64,000 nt of DNA from Salminus brasiliensis (taxonomy: Eukaryota; Chordata; Actinopteri; Characiformes; Bryconidae), in assembly GCF_030463535.1 (NCBI RefSeq), contig NC_132901.1:8066959-8130958 (forward strand). The letters run 5' to 3'. A program made the translations under genes and the position numbers. The notes beneath the pieces were generated by a model. The model saw nothing but the letters and a program-made list of their open reading frames with translations. It was not told where the DNA came from and did not search any database. How positions within the stretch are numbered: the stretch's first letter is position 1; each line of letters opens with the position of its first letter. This document shows, piece by piece, positions 22,976 to 38,398 of the stretch.

Positions 22976-25499
22976 ATGCATACTTATTCAATCTGACAGA
23001 AAATACAAACCCTGTACTGGTTTGTGTTTGAGCAATATGTGTTGACAAAGAAAAAAAGAACAAATTACTGGTTGAATCTATAAAACACTATGCTTCCTTT
23101 AAGTGTGTCTATGTCAATGTGTCAATGACACAATGTGTCTTTATCCTGTAGTGTCAAGATCAAGGACTACAATTCCCATGATGCCTAACTACAAGTTCAG
23201 CCTATTGACACACGTGCCATGTATTAGGACTAATCACGTGTTGTTTTAGAACGTTTTCGAAAAGTATAGATGACGTACAGTGTTTTATTGATTCAACCAT
23301 TCATGTGATCCGGCTCTTTAATTCTTGAATTTGATTTATTGTTGTACTGGGTTGTTGGCGTTGTATTTTCTAAACGTTGCAAACCCTTTGTATGTGGATT
23401 TACTTGTTCAATATGTTGTCATGGAGCCTGTCTCTCTCTCTCTATCTCTGTCTATCTCTCTATGTATACATATCTATCTACCTACCTACCACCCTCCCTC
23501 TCTTCATCTAATGATGAAATCTGATAACTGCACGTCCAGTCACAGTAAAAAGTAAACCGTGTGCCATGGTGTACAGTAGTGGGCTGATCTCAGTGTGTGC
23601 TTGTTTTATGCTTGCAAGGTCGTAACCCTAGTACTAAATAGCCATTTATGTCATTTATTCAGGCATTCAGGTGCATTAAGGGAGGACACGTACTCTTGTC
23701 GTGTGTGTGTGTGAAATAATCGCCACGCACGTTAGAATGGCGTGATGTAGTGTGACTTTGTTGTATACGAGACCGAGGCGCACATGGCGACAGCCATCAG
23801 AGGGGAGTGGACGGCTGACCGAGGTATTTGTCGTGTTAAGACCTATGTTAACTACTTTTAATGTTCATACATGTGAAACGTCGTCTTTACATGACGACAT
23901 GTGAGTCATTACACTTTGCGTTGCTTTGTGGAATAGGCGTGAGCTGGAGACTGGACCTGGTCAGCTCCGTTGTGTCGCTGTTGGCACGATAACGTTTGCT
24001 AACTTGCCAAAAATGAAGTGGATACTGAAATCCGATAAGTCGATTTTGCGGAGAGCCTAAAGTTGTACACCCAGTCACAGCAAATCGACGTAGAACTGCC
24101 GTTGCTGGATCTATGTGTGGAGTTGTACATAGCTTGGAGCCAGCTTAGCGATTAGCAGCGTGGCTAACTCGGCCAGCATAAACAGTAAAGCACAAATATG
24201 AGCCTAATTATGAGGGGTCATTATTTATTGACCACAGTGCAGTGCCACATGCGGAGTTGTAGCATAAAAGTACGCAATACAGCCGTGATTTGTGGCTGTT
24301 GAGTGATTTGAGTTAACTTGCTTTTTCAGGTCCACACATGAGCTAACATAGCGATTAGCATGCTAGCTAACTCGGATGGTACAAACAATAGCATTACGCC
24401 AGCGAGTGTAAATACCTGTCAGATAAATACACACTCGCTCGAGTCAGTCAGGTTTTATTATGAAACCGTGTATATAGCTAGCAACATTTTATACGTTTAC
24501 TGCCGTGGTTGAAATCGAGAAGCCACCTCGGAGAGTAGCATGATGGCTAGGTGTCTAAAAATTAATCACAAAAATAACGATATTACGGACACGTGCGTAG
24601 TTCTCTATATTGTTATTTGGAGCAAGTGAGGGAGAAACAGTCGTGCTTAAACCCGGCTACCAGCAGCGTATCTTCTGGTTTTCAGAGCTGGGCGGCCTGT
24701 GTAGCTTGCTAGCTAGTGTTTTGTTTACAAAAGATTATTTTCGTTATTAGCTAGTTGCCGAAACGGCATCGGTCAACCGAAAAAACGAACAAACAAAAAA
24801 ACAATGCAATTTCGCTCGTTGGCCAATAGTTAAACAGTAAAAAAGCTCAGAAAAAGCTATGACATTAGAACCGGAGTTGCACTGTCCAATTCCCAAGCAG
24901 CTCACTACTCCCTATGGAGTGCACGGTGTCACGAAAAAACGCTGTGCACTAGGGAGTAGTGGAGTGCGGTTTAGGATCGCATATATATATATATATATAC
25001 ACACTTATTATTGTAGTAATTGATTTTTAGAAAACAGTGCATAAATGTTTATTTACAAAGGCCACATGGCCCCTATCCACTTCTTACAGTGACTCAAAGT
25101 AGGCTCATACACAGCCTCACTAAACAGTTCATCTTATGCCTAGGTCACTGAATTGTATGAATTTATTCAGTTATTTATTTATTTAAGATTTCGCCATAAG
25201 ACCAATCTATTTCAGAAATGATTTTAGCTCTTAATTGCAGTTTAGGTTACTTCGTCATTATATGGTCAAGCAGGTCTGGAGCTAGGCTGTAGGTTTCAAA
25301 GCTAAATCATGTTGAGTTAAAGTATTCACAGTGAAGGTTATGCATGATCCAAAGTGTGCTGCGTTATTTTGAACATGAGTACATCCAGAGAGAACGGAAT
25401 TCTGGTTGACTGTATTTTGTATGGCTACCCACTCAGTGGCTATACAGCAAAACAAGCGTTCTGCACACGTACAGAGTATGAGGCGGAGCTGATGTACTG

Positions 25500-25930
<431 letters not shown>

Positions 25931-25960
25931 ACGCTCGGCCTGAACAGCTCTAAACCCAAC

Positions 25961-25976
25961 GGCTCTTTTAAGAGCC
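25961..25976 (+). terminator. Histone 3' stem-loop, H4 R2
   Basis: GGCTCTTTTAAGAGCC, 31 bases after the stop. Confidence 0.95.
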
Positions 25977-26659
25977 ACTCACAAATCCAGCAAAAGAGCC
26001 TGTTTCTAATCTTAGCTTGTTTGTTTCAAATAAGGCAGTTTCCCGGATACTCTGTATTAAGAATGTAATATACGGGAAGAGTACATATATGTTACTTTGT
26101 ATATATGTATTGTTTTACACCCCCCCGTATGCGTTGGTAAAATCAGAACTATACGTCCTATAATATATATAAATCCTGATAGTCGCCGTCAACGCCGCTG
26201 TGGCGAAAAACAGATTAAGCCCTGTAGATTAAAAATGCGCGGGAAGGCGAACAAAGAGTTGATCATATTTGTTTGTTTCAATAAAGTCAATGATGGTGGT
26301 TATGAATCTCCCGGTTACTTTGTTAAGAAGCTCATTTTCAGGAGGAAAAAACATAATTTATATATAATATTTATATATATATATGACATTATATTCTTAT
26401 ATAATAATTTGATTATTATATAAGAATACATATTGTTTTCCATTTACCCCGTTTGCGTTGATTAAATCAGAATTATACAGAACATCGCCGTCAACGCCGC
26501 TTTGGCGAAAAATAATGTGCCGCCTGCACGGTGGGTACAAATGCGCGGGTAGGCGAACAAAGAGAATGCTGCTCAGGGGAGGGGGAAGGGAGGAGGAGAA
26601 AAGGGAGGGGAGGGGAGGGGAGGGGAAAAGGGAGTGTGGGGGGTTGGGAAGAAGCGAGC
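25977..26659. other. H4-H2B spacer, R2
   Basis: The duplicated block is present with small changes (an extra TATAATATATA-like insertion near 26160). AT palindrome 26392-26428; G-rich tract about 26576-26648, shorter than in R1. Confidence 0.8.
26392..26428. repeat. AT-rich perfect palindrome (R2)
   Basis: The 17-base arms are intact; the loop is TTG instead of GTG. Confidence 0.9.
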
Positions 26660-27169
<510 letters not shown>

Positions 27170-27199
27170 ATGGTGATAGCGGCGTAATCCAAACCCAAC

Positions 27200-27215
27200 G
27201 GCTCTTTTAAGAGCC
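27200..27215 (+). terminator. Histone 3' stem-loop, H2B R2
   Basis: GGCTCTTTTAAGAGCC, followed by TTCGAAAGAGC. Confidence 0.95.
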
Positions 27216-27698
27216 ACCCACGGTTTCTTCGAAAGAGCAGTTTTATTCAAGAACAAAGTCGCCGATGGTAAGCTATAATACTAATTATTATTATTAATAT
27301 TATTTTTTTTTTTTTTCCCCCATGAGTGCTTCTGCAGCCATTATTGTAAAAGGAATGCCCTTCAGTGTATGTATGTATGTAAATCAACTTACTTAGTTGT
27401 TTGTCTGCATTTAATTGGTATAGTATACTAAGATTCAGGGGCAGAGCAGCAAACTAAAATACTGTGCCATACTAACTGTATGGCGTGGGATAAATGAAGC
27501 TGCACATCACCTGTGAAAGACCAGTCCAGAGGAGATCAGCCTTACAGGTGGGGAATAGTGAGGCAGGAAACCATACTAGGGTTGAATTGAAGCCTAGAAC
27601 TATACACTTGATCTTTGTAATGAAAGCTGTCTAGTATATATAACCAGGCATACGGTTAGGAAAGAGAGGAAATGAGTATCTCCACAAGCTTTTTTTGT
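27216..27698. other. Unique part of H2B-H1 spacer, R2
   Basis: As in R1, but about 14 bases (around GGGTTGTAATGCTAAG) are missing near 27487. No gene. Confidence 0.7.
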
Positions 27699-30520
27699 TG
27701 GGTCACAGAAGGGTGAAGTTATTCAAAGCCTTAGGTTTATGGTGAGATTTGAGTGAGCAAGAATAGGTTCAGAGCTAGACTTTTGATGTAGAGGGTCGGA
27801 GCAAGGCAAAAGGACGAGGGTAGAGTAAGTAAAATAGTATGGCGGTCAAAGGCCTCAGGTTTATGATGAAGGTGGATTGAGTTAAAGTGACGGTGAGTTT
27901 AAGCCTTTGCCTTAGGATACAAAGGAAGGTTCAGTAAAAGTGAGTTTCAACATTAGCCATCAGCCTGATGATTTGGATACACATGGCCTCGGCCTACTGA
28001 GGAATGCACATCTAAGTAGAATGGTCATGACTGCATGGAATGGGTTAAATGAAAGTAAAAGTTTAAAAATAATAATTTGGTGTGTTGCTTATTGAGATAG
28101 AGGGAGGGATGGGGTTAATTTGTTTTAGTACAAGAATGAGATTTGAGTTGTTTCATGTGAGGGGTTCGAATGAGGATGGAGTGATTTTGTATAATGGTTG
28201 GAGGAAGGATGGTGTTATTTCATTTTAGGGTTGGAGAGAGAAGGTCGTGGGGTTTGTATTAGAGTATGAATGAAAATGGGTTATTTTATTTTGGGATTAG
28301 ACGGCGGATGGGGTTATTTGGTTTCATGGTTAGAATGATGTTAAGGTTATGTTGTACTAGGTTAAGAGGGAGGACAGAGTTATTTTGTATTAGGACTATT
28401 TGGTTTGGTTCACTAAAAGATGAATTTGGTTGAAGCCTTAGGTTAATGGTGAGATTCGAGCGAGCAAGAATAGGTTCAGAGCTAGACTTTTGATGTAGAG
28501 GGTCGGAGCAAGGCAAAAGGACGAGGGTAGAGTAAGTAAAATAGTATGGCGGTCAAAGACCTCAGGTTTATGATGAAGGTGGATTGAGTTAAAGTGACGG
28601 TGAGCTTAAGCCTTTGCCTTAGGATACAAAGGAAGGTTCAGTAAAAGTGAGTTTCAACATTAGCCATCAGCCTGATGATTTGGATACACATGGCCTCGGC
28701 CTACTGAGGAATGCACATCTAAGTAGAATGGTCATGACTGCATGGAATGGGTTAAATGAAAGTAAAAGTTTAAAAATAATAATTTGGTGTGTTGCTTATT
28801 GAGATAGAGGGAGGGATGGGGTTAATTTGTTTTAGTACAAGAATGAGATTTGAGTTGTTTCATGTGAGGGGTTCGAATGAGGATGGAGTGATTTTGTTTA
28901 ATGGTTTGAGGAAGGATGGGGTTATTTTATTTTAGGGTTTGTGAGAGAAGGTGGTGGGGTATGTATTAGAGTATGAATGGAAATGGGTTATTTTATTTTG
29001 GGGTTAGACGGCGGATGGGGTTATTTGTTTTCATGGTTAGAATGATGTTAAGGTTATGTTGTACTAGGTTAAGAGGGAGGACAGAGTTATTTTGTATTAG
29101 GACTATTTGGTTTGGTTCACTAAAAGATGAATTTGGTTGAAGTCTTAGGTTAATGGTGAGATTCGAGCGAGCAAGAATAGGTTCATAGATATTTTTTTGA
29201 TGTAGAGGGTCGGAGCAATGCAAAAGGACGAGGGTAGAGTAAGTAAGATAGTATGGCGGTCAAAGGCCTCAGTTTTATGATGAAGGTGGATTGAGTTAAA
29301 GTGACGGTGAGCTTAAGCCTTTGCCTTAGGATACAAAGGAAGGTTCAGTAAAAGTGAGTTTCAACATTAGCCATCAGCCTCATGATTTGGATACACATGG
29401 CCTCGGCCTACTGAGGAATGCACATCTAAGTAGAATGGTCATGACTGCATGGAATGGGTTAAATGAAAGTAAAAGTTTAAAAATAATAATTTGGTGTGTT
29501 GCTTATTGAGATAGAGGGAGGGATGGGGTTAATTTGTTTTAGGACAAGAATGAGATTGGAGTTGTTTCATGTGAGGGGTTCGAATGAGGATGGGGAGTGA
29601 TTTTGTATAATGGTTGGAGGAAGGATGGTGTTATTTCATTTTAGGGTTGGAGAGAGAAGGTGGTGGGGTTTGTATTAGAGTATGAATGAAAATGGGTTAT
29701 TTTATTTTGGGGTTAGACGGCGGATGGGATTATTTGGTTTCATGGTTAGAATGATGTTAAGGTTATGTTGTACTAGGTTAAGAGGGAGGACAGAGTTATT
29801 TTGTATTAGGACTATTTGGTTTGGTTCACTAAAAGATGAATTTGGTTGAAGCCTTAGGTTAATGGTGAGATTCGAGCGAGCAAGAATAGGTTCAGAGCTA
29901 GACTTATGATGTAGAGGGTCGGAGCAAGGCAAAAGGACGAGGGTAGAGTAAGTAAAATAGTATGGCGGTCAAAGGCCTCAGTTTTATGATGAAGGTGGAT
30001 TGAGTTAAAGTGACGGTGAGTTTAAGCCTTTGCCTTAGGATACAAAGGAAGGTTCAGTAAAAGTGAGTTTCAACATTAGCCATCAGCCTGATGATTTGGA
30101 TACACATGGCCTCGGCCTACTGAGGAATGCACATCTAAGTAGAATGGTCATGACTGCATGGAATGGGTTAAATGAAAGTAAAAGTTTAAAAATAATAATT
30201 TGGTGTGTTGCTTATTGAGATAGAGGGAGGGATGGGGTTAATTTGTTTTAGTACAAGAATGAGATTTGAGTTGTTTCATGTGAGGGGTTCGAATGAGGAT
30301 GGAGTGATTTTGTATAATGGTTGGAGGAAGGATGGGGTTATTTTATTTAGGGTTGGAGAGAGAAAATGGTTATTTTCTATTAGGGTTAAAATGAAAAATG
30401 GGGTTTTAGGGTTTAAATGAGCTTGGGTTTATTTTGTATTGGGGTTAGAGTGAAGGTGCAGTTATTTTGTATTAGGCTTGAAAAAGGGCATGATAGTTTT
30501 ATGTTATGTTTAGAATAAGT
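27699..30520. repeat. 709-bp higher-order repeat array, 4 copies (R2)
   Basis: The landmark GATTTGGATACACATGGCCT is at 27970, 28677, 29384 and 30093 (spacings 707, 707, 709). Unlike R1 no copy has the 64-base insertion, which accounts for part of the length difference between the repeats. Confidence 0.93.
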
Positions 30521-30630
30521 TTTGTCTTTTTTTTTTGTTATTTTGTTTTTTGTGTTTTAGGGTTGGGGGGGTGTATGCAGTTATTTTGTGTTAGGGTTAG
30601 TATGAGATTTTTGGCTATGGTATATTGGGT

Positions 30631-31155
30631 GTGTTACGAGTGCGTATTAGGGGACCTATGGAGAGCCGTTCCGAGTGTGGAAGCGCCGGTGACAAAGACG
30701 CATCGACGGTGGAAGTCATACTGCGCACACACGGCAACACTGTGCTTTACACACTCCTCAAGGTCGCCTTGCACGACGAGCAAAACAACGCACCCACGTC
30801 TCGGATGCCCAGCACGCTCTCGACGAGGCTCTCCTCCAACGCACCGGATAACACTCGCCCAGTTCGTGGCACCTTTTGTCGCCGTTTTCCACCGATTAGC
30901 ACGCCAAATGCGCCGCCGCCCGTTCGGCACGCCGGTAGCGTGGCACGCTTCGGTGAGCGCCGTATTAAACGCGGCGTCGTTACGCTGCCCTTCCCGTCTT
31001 CTCAACACACGGTGGAGCCTCTCGGAGACGAAAGAGCATTTCTACGCTCGCCAAGTTGAGCTTTCACCCATATTTCGCTCGACAAACGCCGAGAGAAAAC
31101 ACAAGTGCGAGACTGTCGCTGCCACACGGCTGTGCGGCATCGAGCGAGTTGAGTC
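30631..31155. other. CpG-rich block upstream of H1 (R3)
   Basis: I see no difference from the R2 block at 15222-15746, although the neighbouring minisatellite has changed. Multiple overlapping open frames, none recognised. Confidence 0.6.
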
Positions 31156-31181
31156 TACAACGTTCTCATGTGGCTTTTAAG
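31096..31181 (+). promoter_or_regulatory. H1 promoter, R3
   Basis: AAAACACA 31096-31103, GCTTTTAAG 31173-31181; 5' UTR hairpin arms within 31196-31226 with one loop change (TTCTACA). Confidence 0.85.
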
Positions 31182-31264
31182 GGCCGGCCCCCTCGCTGCA
31201 GCGGGAGGTTCTACAGAACGCTGCAGCAGTTTGTGCTCACTCGCGCTCACAGCAAAGCAGAACA

Positions 31265-31888
31265 ATGGCAGAAGTCGCTCCAGCCCCAGCCGCCTCGGCG
31301 CCCGCCAAGGCCCCCAAGAAGAAGGCCGCCGCCCGCCCCAAGAAAGCCGGCCCCAGCGTGGGCGAGCTCATCGTCAAGGCCGTCTCGGCTTCCAAGGAGA
31401 GGAGCGGCGTGTCTCTCGCCGCCCTGAAGAAAGCCCTGGCTGCCGGCGGCTACGACGTCGAGAAGAACAACTCACGCGTTAAGCTCGCCGTCAAGAGCCT
31501 CGTCACCAAGGGCACTCTGGTGCAGACCAAAGGCACCGGCGCGTCGGGCTCTTTCAAGCTTAACAAGAAGCAGACCGAGGCAAAGAAGAAGCCGGCCGCC
31601 AAGAAACCGGCACCTAAAGCTAAGAAGCCGGCCGCCAAGAAACCAGCCGCGGCCAAGAAGCCCAAGAAGGTAGCAGCCAAGAAACCCACTGCGGCTAAGA
31701 AATCCCCCAAGAAGGCCAAGAAGCCCGTCGCGGCCGCTAAGAAGGCAGCGAAGAGCCCCAAGAAGGCCAAGAAGCCGGCGGCTCCCAAAAAGGCGATCAA
31801 GAGCCCAAAGAAAGCCAAAACGGTCAAGCCTAAAGCAGCTAAGCCCAAGGCGGCGAAGGCGAAAAAGGCTGCCCCTAAGAAGAAGTAA
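31265..31888 (+). CDS. Linker histone H1, Thr178Ile variant (R3)
   Basis: A 207-residue H1 with one private replacement: codon 31796-31798 is ATC, giving KKAIKSPKK instead of KKATKSPKK, two residues before the third SPKK motif. The globular domain is unchanged. The threonine lost is not itself followed by proline, so it is not a classical CDK site. H2A of R3 follows after 543 bases. Confidence 0.97.
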   Translation: MAEVAPAPAASAPAKAPKKKAAARPKKAGPSVGELIVKAVSASKERSGVSLAALKKALAAGGYDVEKNNSRVKLAVKSLVTKGTLVQTKGTGASGSFKLNKKQTEAKKKPAAKKPAPKAKKPAAKKPAAAKKPKKVAAKKPTAAKKSPKKAKKPVAAAKKAAKSPKKAKKPAAPKKAIKSPKKAKTVKPKAAKPKAAKAKKAAPKKK

Positions 31889-31931
31889 ACAGTAACGCCG
31901 TTTACCTTCATGTCTTGTTTCTCTATTCAAC

Positions 31932-31947
31932 GGCTCTTTTAAGAGCC
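31932..31947 (+). terminator. Histone 3' stem-loop, H1 R3
   Basis: GGCTCTTTTAAGAGCC, 44 bases after the stop. Confidence 0.95.
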
Positions 31948-32307
31948 ACCCACAGTTTCATAAAAAAACAGCTTTTTTCCCCCCTTGTTACTGCATAATG
32001 AATTGATTGTTAAAAAAAAAAAACACTCAACAACACAAAAATAGCTCTCATTAGTTTCCCCACACAATAATTATATATGATCAATATATATATTTTTTTT
32101 TGGTTTGGTCATACGTGTTACATTTGAGCGGGAAAGGGAAAGAAAACGCGGGGCACGAGTGGGGGTAAATGTTTCTTTCTTTAACCCGTTTTCTTTCTTC
32201 CTTTCTCTCTCTCGCTCACACAGACACACAGCACGAGAGGAGGGAGGGGGTCGGGTAGGAAAGCGAGCAGAGGTGGGAGGACGCTAGAGTCTGACGGCGG
32301 AAATGCG
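31948..32307. other. H1-H2A spacer, R3
   Basis: The poly(A) run is shorter than in R1/R2 (about 12 bases at 32012), the AT run is partly replaced by T, and the purine stretch has one added G. The same changes occur in R4 and R5. Confidence 0.8.
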
Positions 32308-32818
<511 letters not shown>

Positions 32819-32852
32819 ATTGGCGCTCTCCGTTGATTTATCTATACACAAA

Positions 32853-32868
32853 GGCTCTTTTAAGAGCC
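32853..32868 (+). terminator. Histone 3' stem-loop, H2A R3
   Basis: GGCTCTTTTAAGAGCC, then TAAGAAAAGTG. Confidence 0.95.
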
Positions 32869-33255
32869 ACCCATTTTTTCTAAGAAAAGTGCTGCTCCTT
32901 TACAAACAACACTACATATTCTTCACGTGATTTCCAACTGCATAAAAAAATAATAGCTTTATGAACCGAGTTATTATATAAACACACTGCCATGCAATAC
33001 ACAATTGCCCTTTTTCATATATTTCACGTACTGAGATCAACACCCTATGCATATGTGCATGTATACACACATTCTCTCGCTCTCTCTCACACACACACAC
33101 AGTGTGTTTAATGTTCGCTGTAATGTACAGTACATTGATTAGTTTGATCATATTATTGTTCTTATTATTATATATTCTTTTAATGCTTTTTTTTTCTTTG
33201 TTGTTTTGTATTACAGGAGCCCGCCGTTTTGCTTTTAGGTTTGAAAAGAAGACGC
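32869..33255. other. H2A-H3 spacer, R3
   Basis: (CA)7 at 33088-33101, the shortest in the window; acceptor-like T tract ending TTACAG near 33217. No gene. Confidence 0.75.
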
Positions 33256-33825
<570 letters not shown>

Positions 33826-33860
33826 ACAGAGCGCTTCGACGTTTACCTGAAATACCCAAC

Positions 33861-33876
33861 GGCTCTTTTAAGAGCC
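33861..33876 (+). terminator. Histone 3' stem-loop, H3 R3
   Basis: GGCTCTTTTAAGAGCC, 36 bases after the stop. Confidence 0.95.
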
Positions 33877-36324
33877 ACCTACCCGCGTCCGCGCCGAAAC
33901 AGCAAATGTCCGCCTCACCTCGGTGTTGCGTTTATATAATGTAAGGCTATTATGACGCGCGCGCGCTTCTAAGTTCCATAGGGCTGCGCGAGCAAAACCA
34001 GCCGTAAGACAGTGGTTGTAAAGTTTAGCAAAAAAAACAACAACTAATATATATGTGTATATATATATTATAACGTTTTGTACAACATTTCACATCAAAA
34101 TCGCCATATTTAACATGTGTTTTAATACATATTAATACGTTTCTTTAAATACCTATCAATATGATTATACATATTTAATAGTTTGGAAACAGTTCATTCA
34201 CCCCAGCAAAAAGTTGAAGCCACTGCTACTTCAGTAGAACACTACACTTTACGCTATGTAGTGTTTAGGCCGGTTTTGGCCTATTACAAACGGCATTTGA
34301 CATGGATGGAGCGTGGATCCCACCGCGTGGTGAAACTATACAACTGCAAGCACAGTTTCAGAGAGCAATGTATGTGTATATTTATATAATGAGAGCTTGA
34401 TTTTGGGTACCTACGTTTCATACATATGCAAAATGAGTTTGATTCCATAGAGAGTAAGCGAGACCAGCTGTGGGGCCGCAGTAAAGGAGTTAAGTGTATA
34501 TTCCGGAGAGGACCACCGTTGTTGTGGGAACGCAGACATATGTCATGGATGGAGCGTGGATGCCATCGTGTGGTCAAACTAGGCAAATGCAAACGTTAAC
34601 TACGTAGATTTATTCGTGTATGTGTGTGAATGTTACAGCTTTTTTCATTTGATAGATGGTTGTGAACTCCAGTACGTCTACTAAATCATTTGTATTGCGG
34701 TGTTATTTTGGTTAGTGTTTTTTAAAGTACATTTTAAAAAATGTTTCTATTGAAGCATACTTCAGTTCAGGGCATTTTAGTAGCCAGCATGGTTACCAGT
34801 TCTCATGCTGCCAGGCAATGAAATGGAAACTTAATTTAGGGTAATTTTATACACATTAAATATGATTGTTAACTGCACCAACAAATCTAAAAAGTAATTA
34901 CGTGTCTTACGTGATGATTTTCGTTTGGGCTTGGGTTTCATTTCAACAATATGCTAACGATAACATACTCCAGACTGTATAATCTCCTTCCACAACTAGA
35001 TAAAATGTCTTGTTTTGAAGAACGCTTGATAGAAGTCTTTAATAAAGGCACTTTATTAGCCATCATGACAACCAAACAGCATGCAGTTATGTAAAAAGCC
35101 ACCAATTTACTCACTGCTAGAAGCCATTGAGACAAACTATAGAGTAGTGCACTTCTATGTAGGACCTTTATTTCCTTTTCTTTAGAGCCCTTAAACTCTG
35201 TGTATTAGCTTATATTGAGGTTACCATAATAATCATAAATCAGTAAAAAAACACCGCTCATCTGCTATCAAGACCTGACCGAGGAGCTGGAGGCCAGTGG
35301 AGCAAAGCTAAAATATGGAAAAGCATACGCACCCTCAAATTGGTGCAAAAAAAAATAAATAATAATTTTAATCATTCAAGGCATAGGTAAGTAACAAATG
35401 AATACAAAAGTGCTAACAAAAGTGAATGAAAAGCCAGCCGTACTCACTTGTGAATTCGCTTTTTTGATTTTGCTTCTTTAAACGTCTCTGTGGACCAAAA
35501 AAAAAAGATTAATTGTTTTACATTTTAACCACACGATGGCATCCACGCTCCATTTACGTACTATGACCACAGACTTAAAGCTTAGCCCTGAAACTCCATC
35601 AGAAGCCTAAAAGACTTGACTAGAGAAGTGCACTTCTGTGTAGTGTATACAGTGTAAGGGATTTAGGAAGTGCCCTATTGCAAACGTCACCGTTGTTTTG
35701 GTATCGTGGATATATGTCATGGATGGAGCGTGGATGCCATCGTGTGGTCAAACTCGCAAATGCAAACGCTAAAAACATAGATGTACACGTGTATGTGTGT
35801 GAATGTTACAGCTTTTACATATGACAGATGGTTGTGAACTCCAGTAAGTCTACTAAGATCTACCAAGGAACATTTGGGCATTTTAGTAGCCAGCATGATA
35901 ACCAGTTGTCATGCTACCAGGCAATGAAAACTTAATTTAGGGCACTGCAATTTTTATACACATTAAATATGATTGTTAACTGCACCAATACATCTAAAAA
36001 GTCATTACATGTCTTGCGGGATGATTTTTGTTTGGGTTTTAACAATATGCTAATGATAAAGTAGGACAGAATTTTTTTTTACTCCAGACTGTATTACCTC
36101 CTTCCACAACTCGATCAAATGGCTTTAGATAAAGAATCCTTGATAGAAGCATTCTTCATTTAAGGCACTTTTTTATCAGTTAGGTAAAAAGCCAACAATT
36201 CGCTCACTACTATAAGCCATTGAGACAAACTGTAGAGTAGTGCAATTCTATGAATGACGTTTTTCCCCTCCCCCTTTAGAGCCCTTAAATTCTATGCCGT
36301 ATGGTTATGTGTATGTATGTATGC

Positions 36325-36470
36325 ATCAGCTTATATTGAGGTTAACATAATAATCATAAATCAATAAAGAACACCGCTCATCTGCTATCAAGACCTGACT
36401 AAGGAGCTAGAGGCCAGTGGAGCAAAGCTACAATTACGAAAAGCATACGCACCATCGGTGCAAAAAAATC
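36325..36470 (+). repeat. 146-bp inverted repeat, left arm (R3)
   Basis: Complement of 37200-37345; no mismatch seen. Confidence 0.9.
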
Positions 36471-37199
36471 ATTTTAACCTGCCAGGTTTAGGTCAGAGAC
36501 TTTCTTCAAGGCATAGGTAAGTAACAAATGAATACAAAAGTGCTAACAAAAGTGTATCAAAAGCCAGCCGTACTCACTTGTGAATTAGCTTTTTTGTGCT
36601 TCTCAAATTGAACTCTTTCTCTTCTTTCTGATTTTGCTTCTTTAAATGTCTCTGTGGACCAAGAAAAAAAAAAACTAAAAAAAAAGATGAATTGTTTTAT
36701 ATTTTGCAGATTTACATTTTGACCACCAGATGGCATCCACGCTCCATTCACGTACTACGACAACAGACTTAAAGCTTAGCCCTGAAACTCCATCAGAAGC
36801 CTAAGGGGTAGGTCTAGCCAAACTGCTTCCCCTCACCCTGACTTCATCATGAGCTCTACACTTACTTTGCTTACCACAATGTCTTTCCATATTTCTTTAT
36901 CATCCACTAACTGCAACATATGATAAAAGCAACATTACTTAAAGCAACATTAACTCCCTCTGTGTTTATCTAATCTAGCATGACTTTTATTAGAAGATGT
37001 AAAGCGAGCCTGAGAAATCCAAGGGGTAAACATGTAGTTTTAGTTGGCCTCATTAGGAGCTTTTCCCTTGTATGCAATAATATACCATTTATTCGATTTG
37101 TGTTTGTTCTTTCTTTCTTTAAATGTCTCTGTGGACACTATATCTTTAACTTGTAGTGTATTAGATTAACGACTACAATTCCCATGATGCCTAACTAAA

Positions 37200-37345
37200 G
37201 ATTTTTTTGCACCGATGGTGCGTATGCTTTTCGTAATTGTAGCTTTGCTCCACTGGCCTCTAGCTCCTTAGTCAGGTCTTGATAGCAGATGAGCGGTGTT
37301 CTTTATTGATTTATGATTATTATGTTAACCTCAATATAAGCTGAT
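37200..37345 (-). repeat. 146-bp inverted repeat, right arm (R3)
   Basis: Complement of 36325-36470. Confidence 0.9.
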
Positions 37346-38259
37346 AAAACCTTGCCAAATAAAATTATTTTTGCACAGATTTAATTGTGTGGGTATGAGA
37401 CATGTTAGTATTATTCCTACATTCACTTCTCATTGGTGAAGATCTTCTCTAATGGCCAATGTCAGTGTTAACACTTTACTGTACATCCTATACATTTGCA
37501 CTCCTGGACACTACTAACACTTTATTATTATTACTTAATAATACAGTGTTATTATTAAATTTTTATGTATCGTCATCTGTCCACTTCATTTCTTATTTTT
37601 CATAACTGCACTGTCCTTCATCTGCAGTTAGTTTGAAATGCATTTTCACATGTATTTTATTTATCTGTCTATCTATCTATCTTGCAGTGTGGGTTCTAAC
37701 TAGACAAAGGACTCCAAAAGTCATGTTTGTGTTTTTAAACCACAGTATTGACTTTGTCCTCATGTAACTCATGTATAGTGTAACTGGGTATCTCAGTATC
37801 TTCACCTGGATTTATTGATCCAAAACTGTAGTTTAGTGATGTCAAGGTTCAAATGTTTAAAGTCATGTCATGTTGAATGTTGTGAGGGAATACGTCTGAA
37901 AATATATGGAACCTGGCCTGGCAGATACATATTCTGACCACCAGATGGCATCACTACTCCATTCACGTTCTGCAACTACATAGTCTTAGGGCCTAGCCCT
38001 GAAACTCCATCAGAAGCCTAAGAGGTAGGTCCAGCCGAACTGCTACCACTCATCCTGACTTCATCATGAGCTTTACACTTACTTTGCTTACCACAATTTA
38101 TTTCCTTCCTTTCTCTTCCACTAACTGCTAACCAATATGACTTTAGAAGAAGATTTATTAGAAGATGTATAGTGAAAACCTGAGGAATCCAAATGGTGTG
38201 GGTTTAGTTTAAGTTGGCCTTGTTTTATTTTATGTGCAGAAATATGTCAGTGGTGGTGG

Positions 38260-38398
<139 letters not shown>

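Larger units (their letters stand above)
18477..25499. other. Long H3-H4 spacer, R2
   Basis: Landmarks: module copies 19129-20198 and 20302-21391; 146-bp inverted repeat arms 20913-21058 and 21787-21932; minus-strand exon-like block 21166-21239; CTCF-like cores 21310-21322 and 22525-22537; ZNF143-like motifs 21759-21777 and 23166-23184; (TG)n(AG)n about 22849-22971; first-exon-like segment 23784-23823. At 24980/24981 a deletion removes the sequence holding the last CTCF-like relative and leaves a short AT run. Confidence 0.8.
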
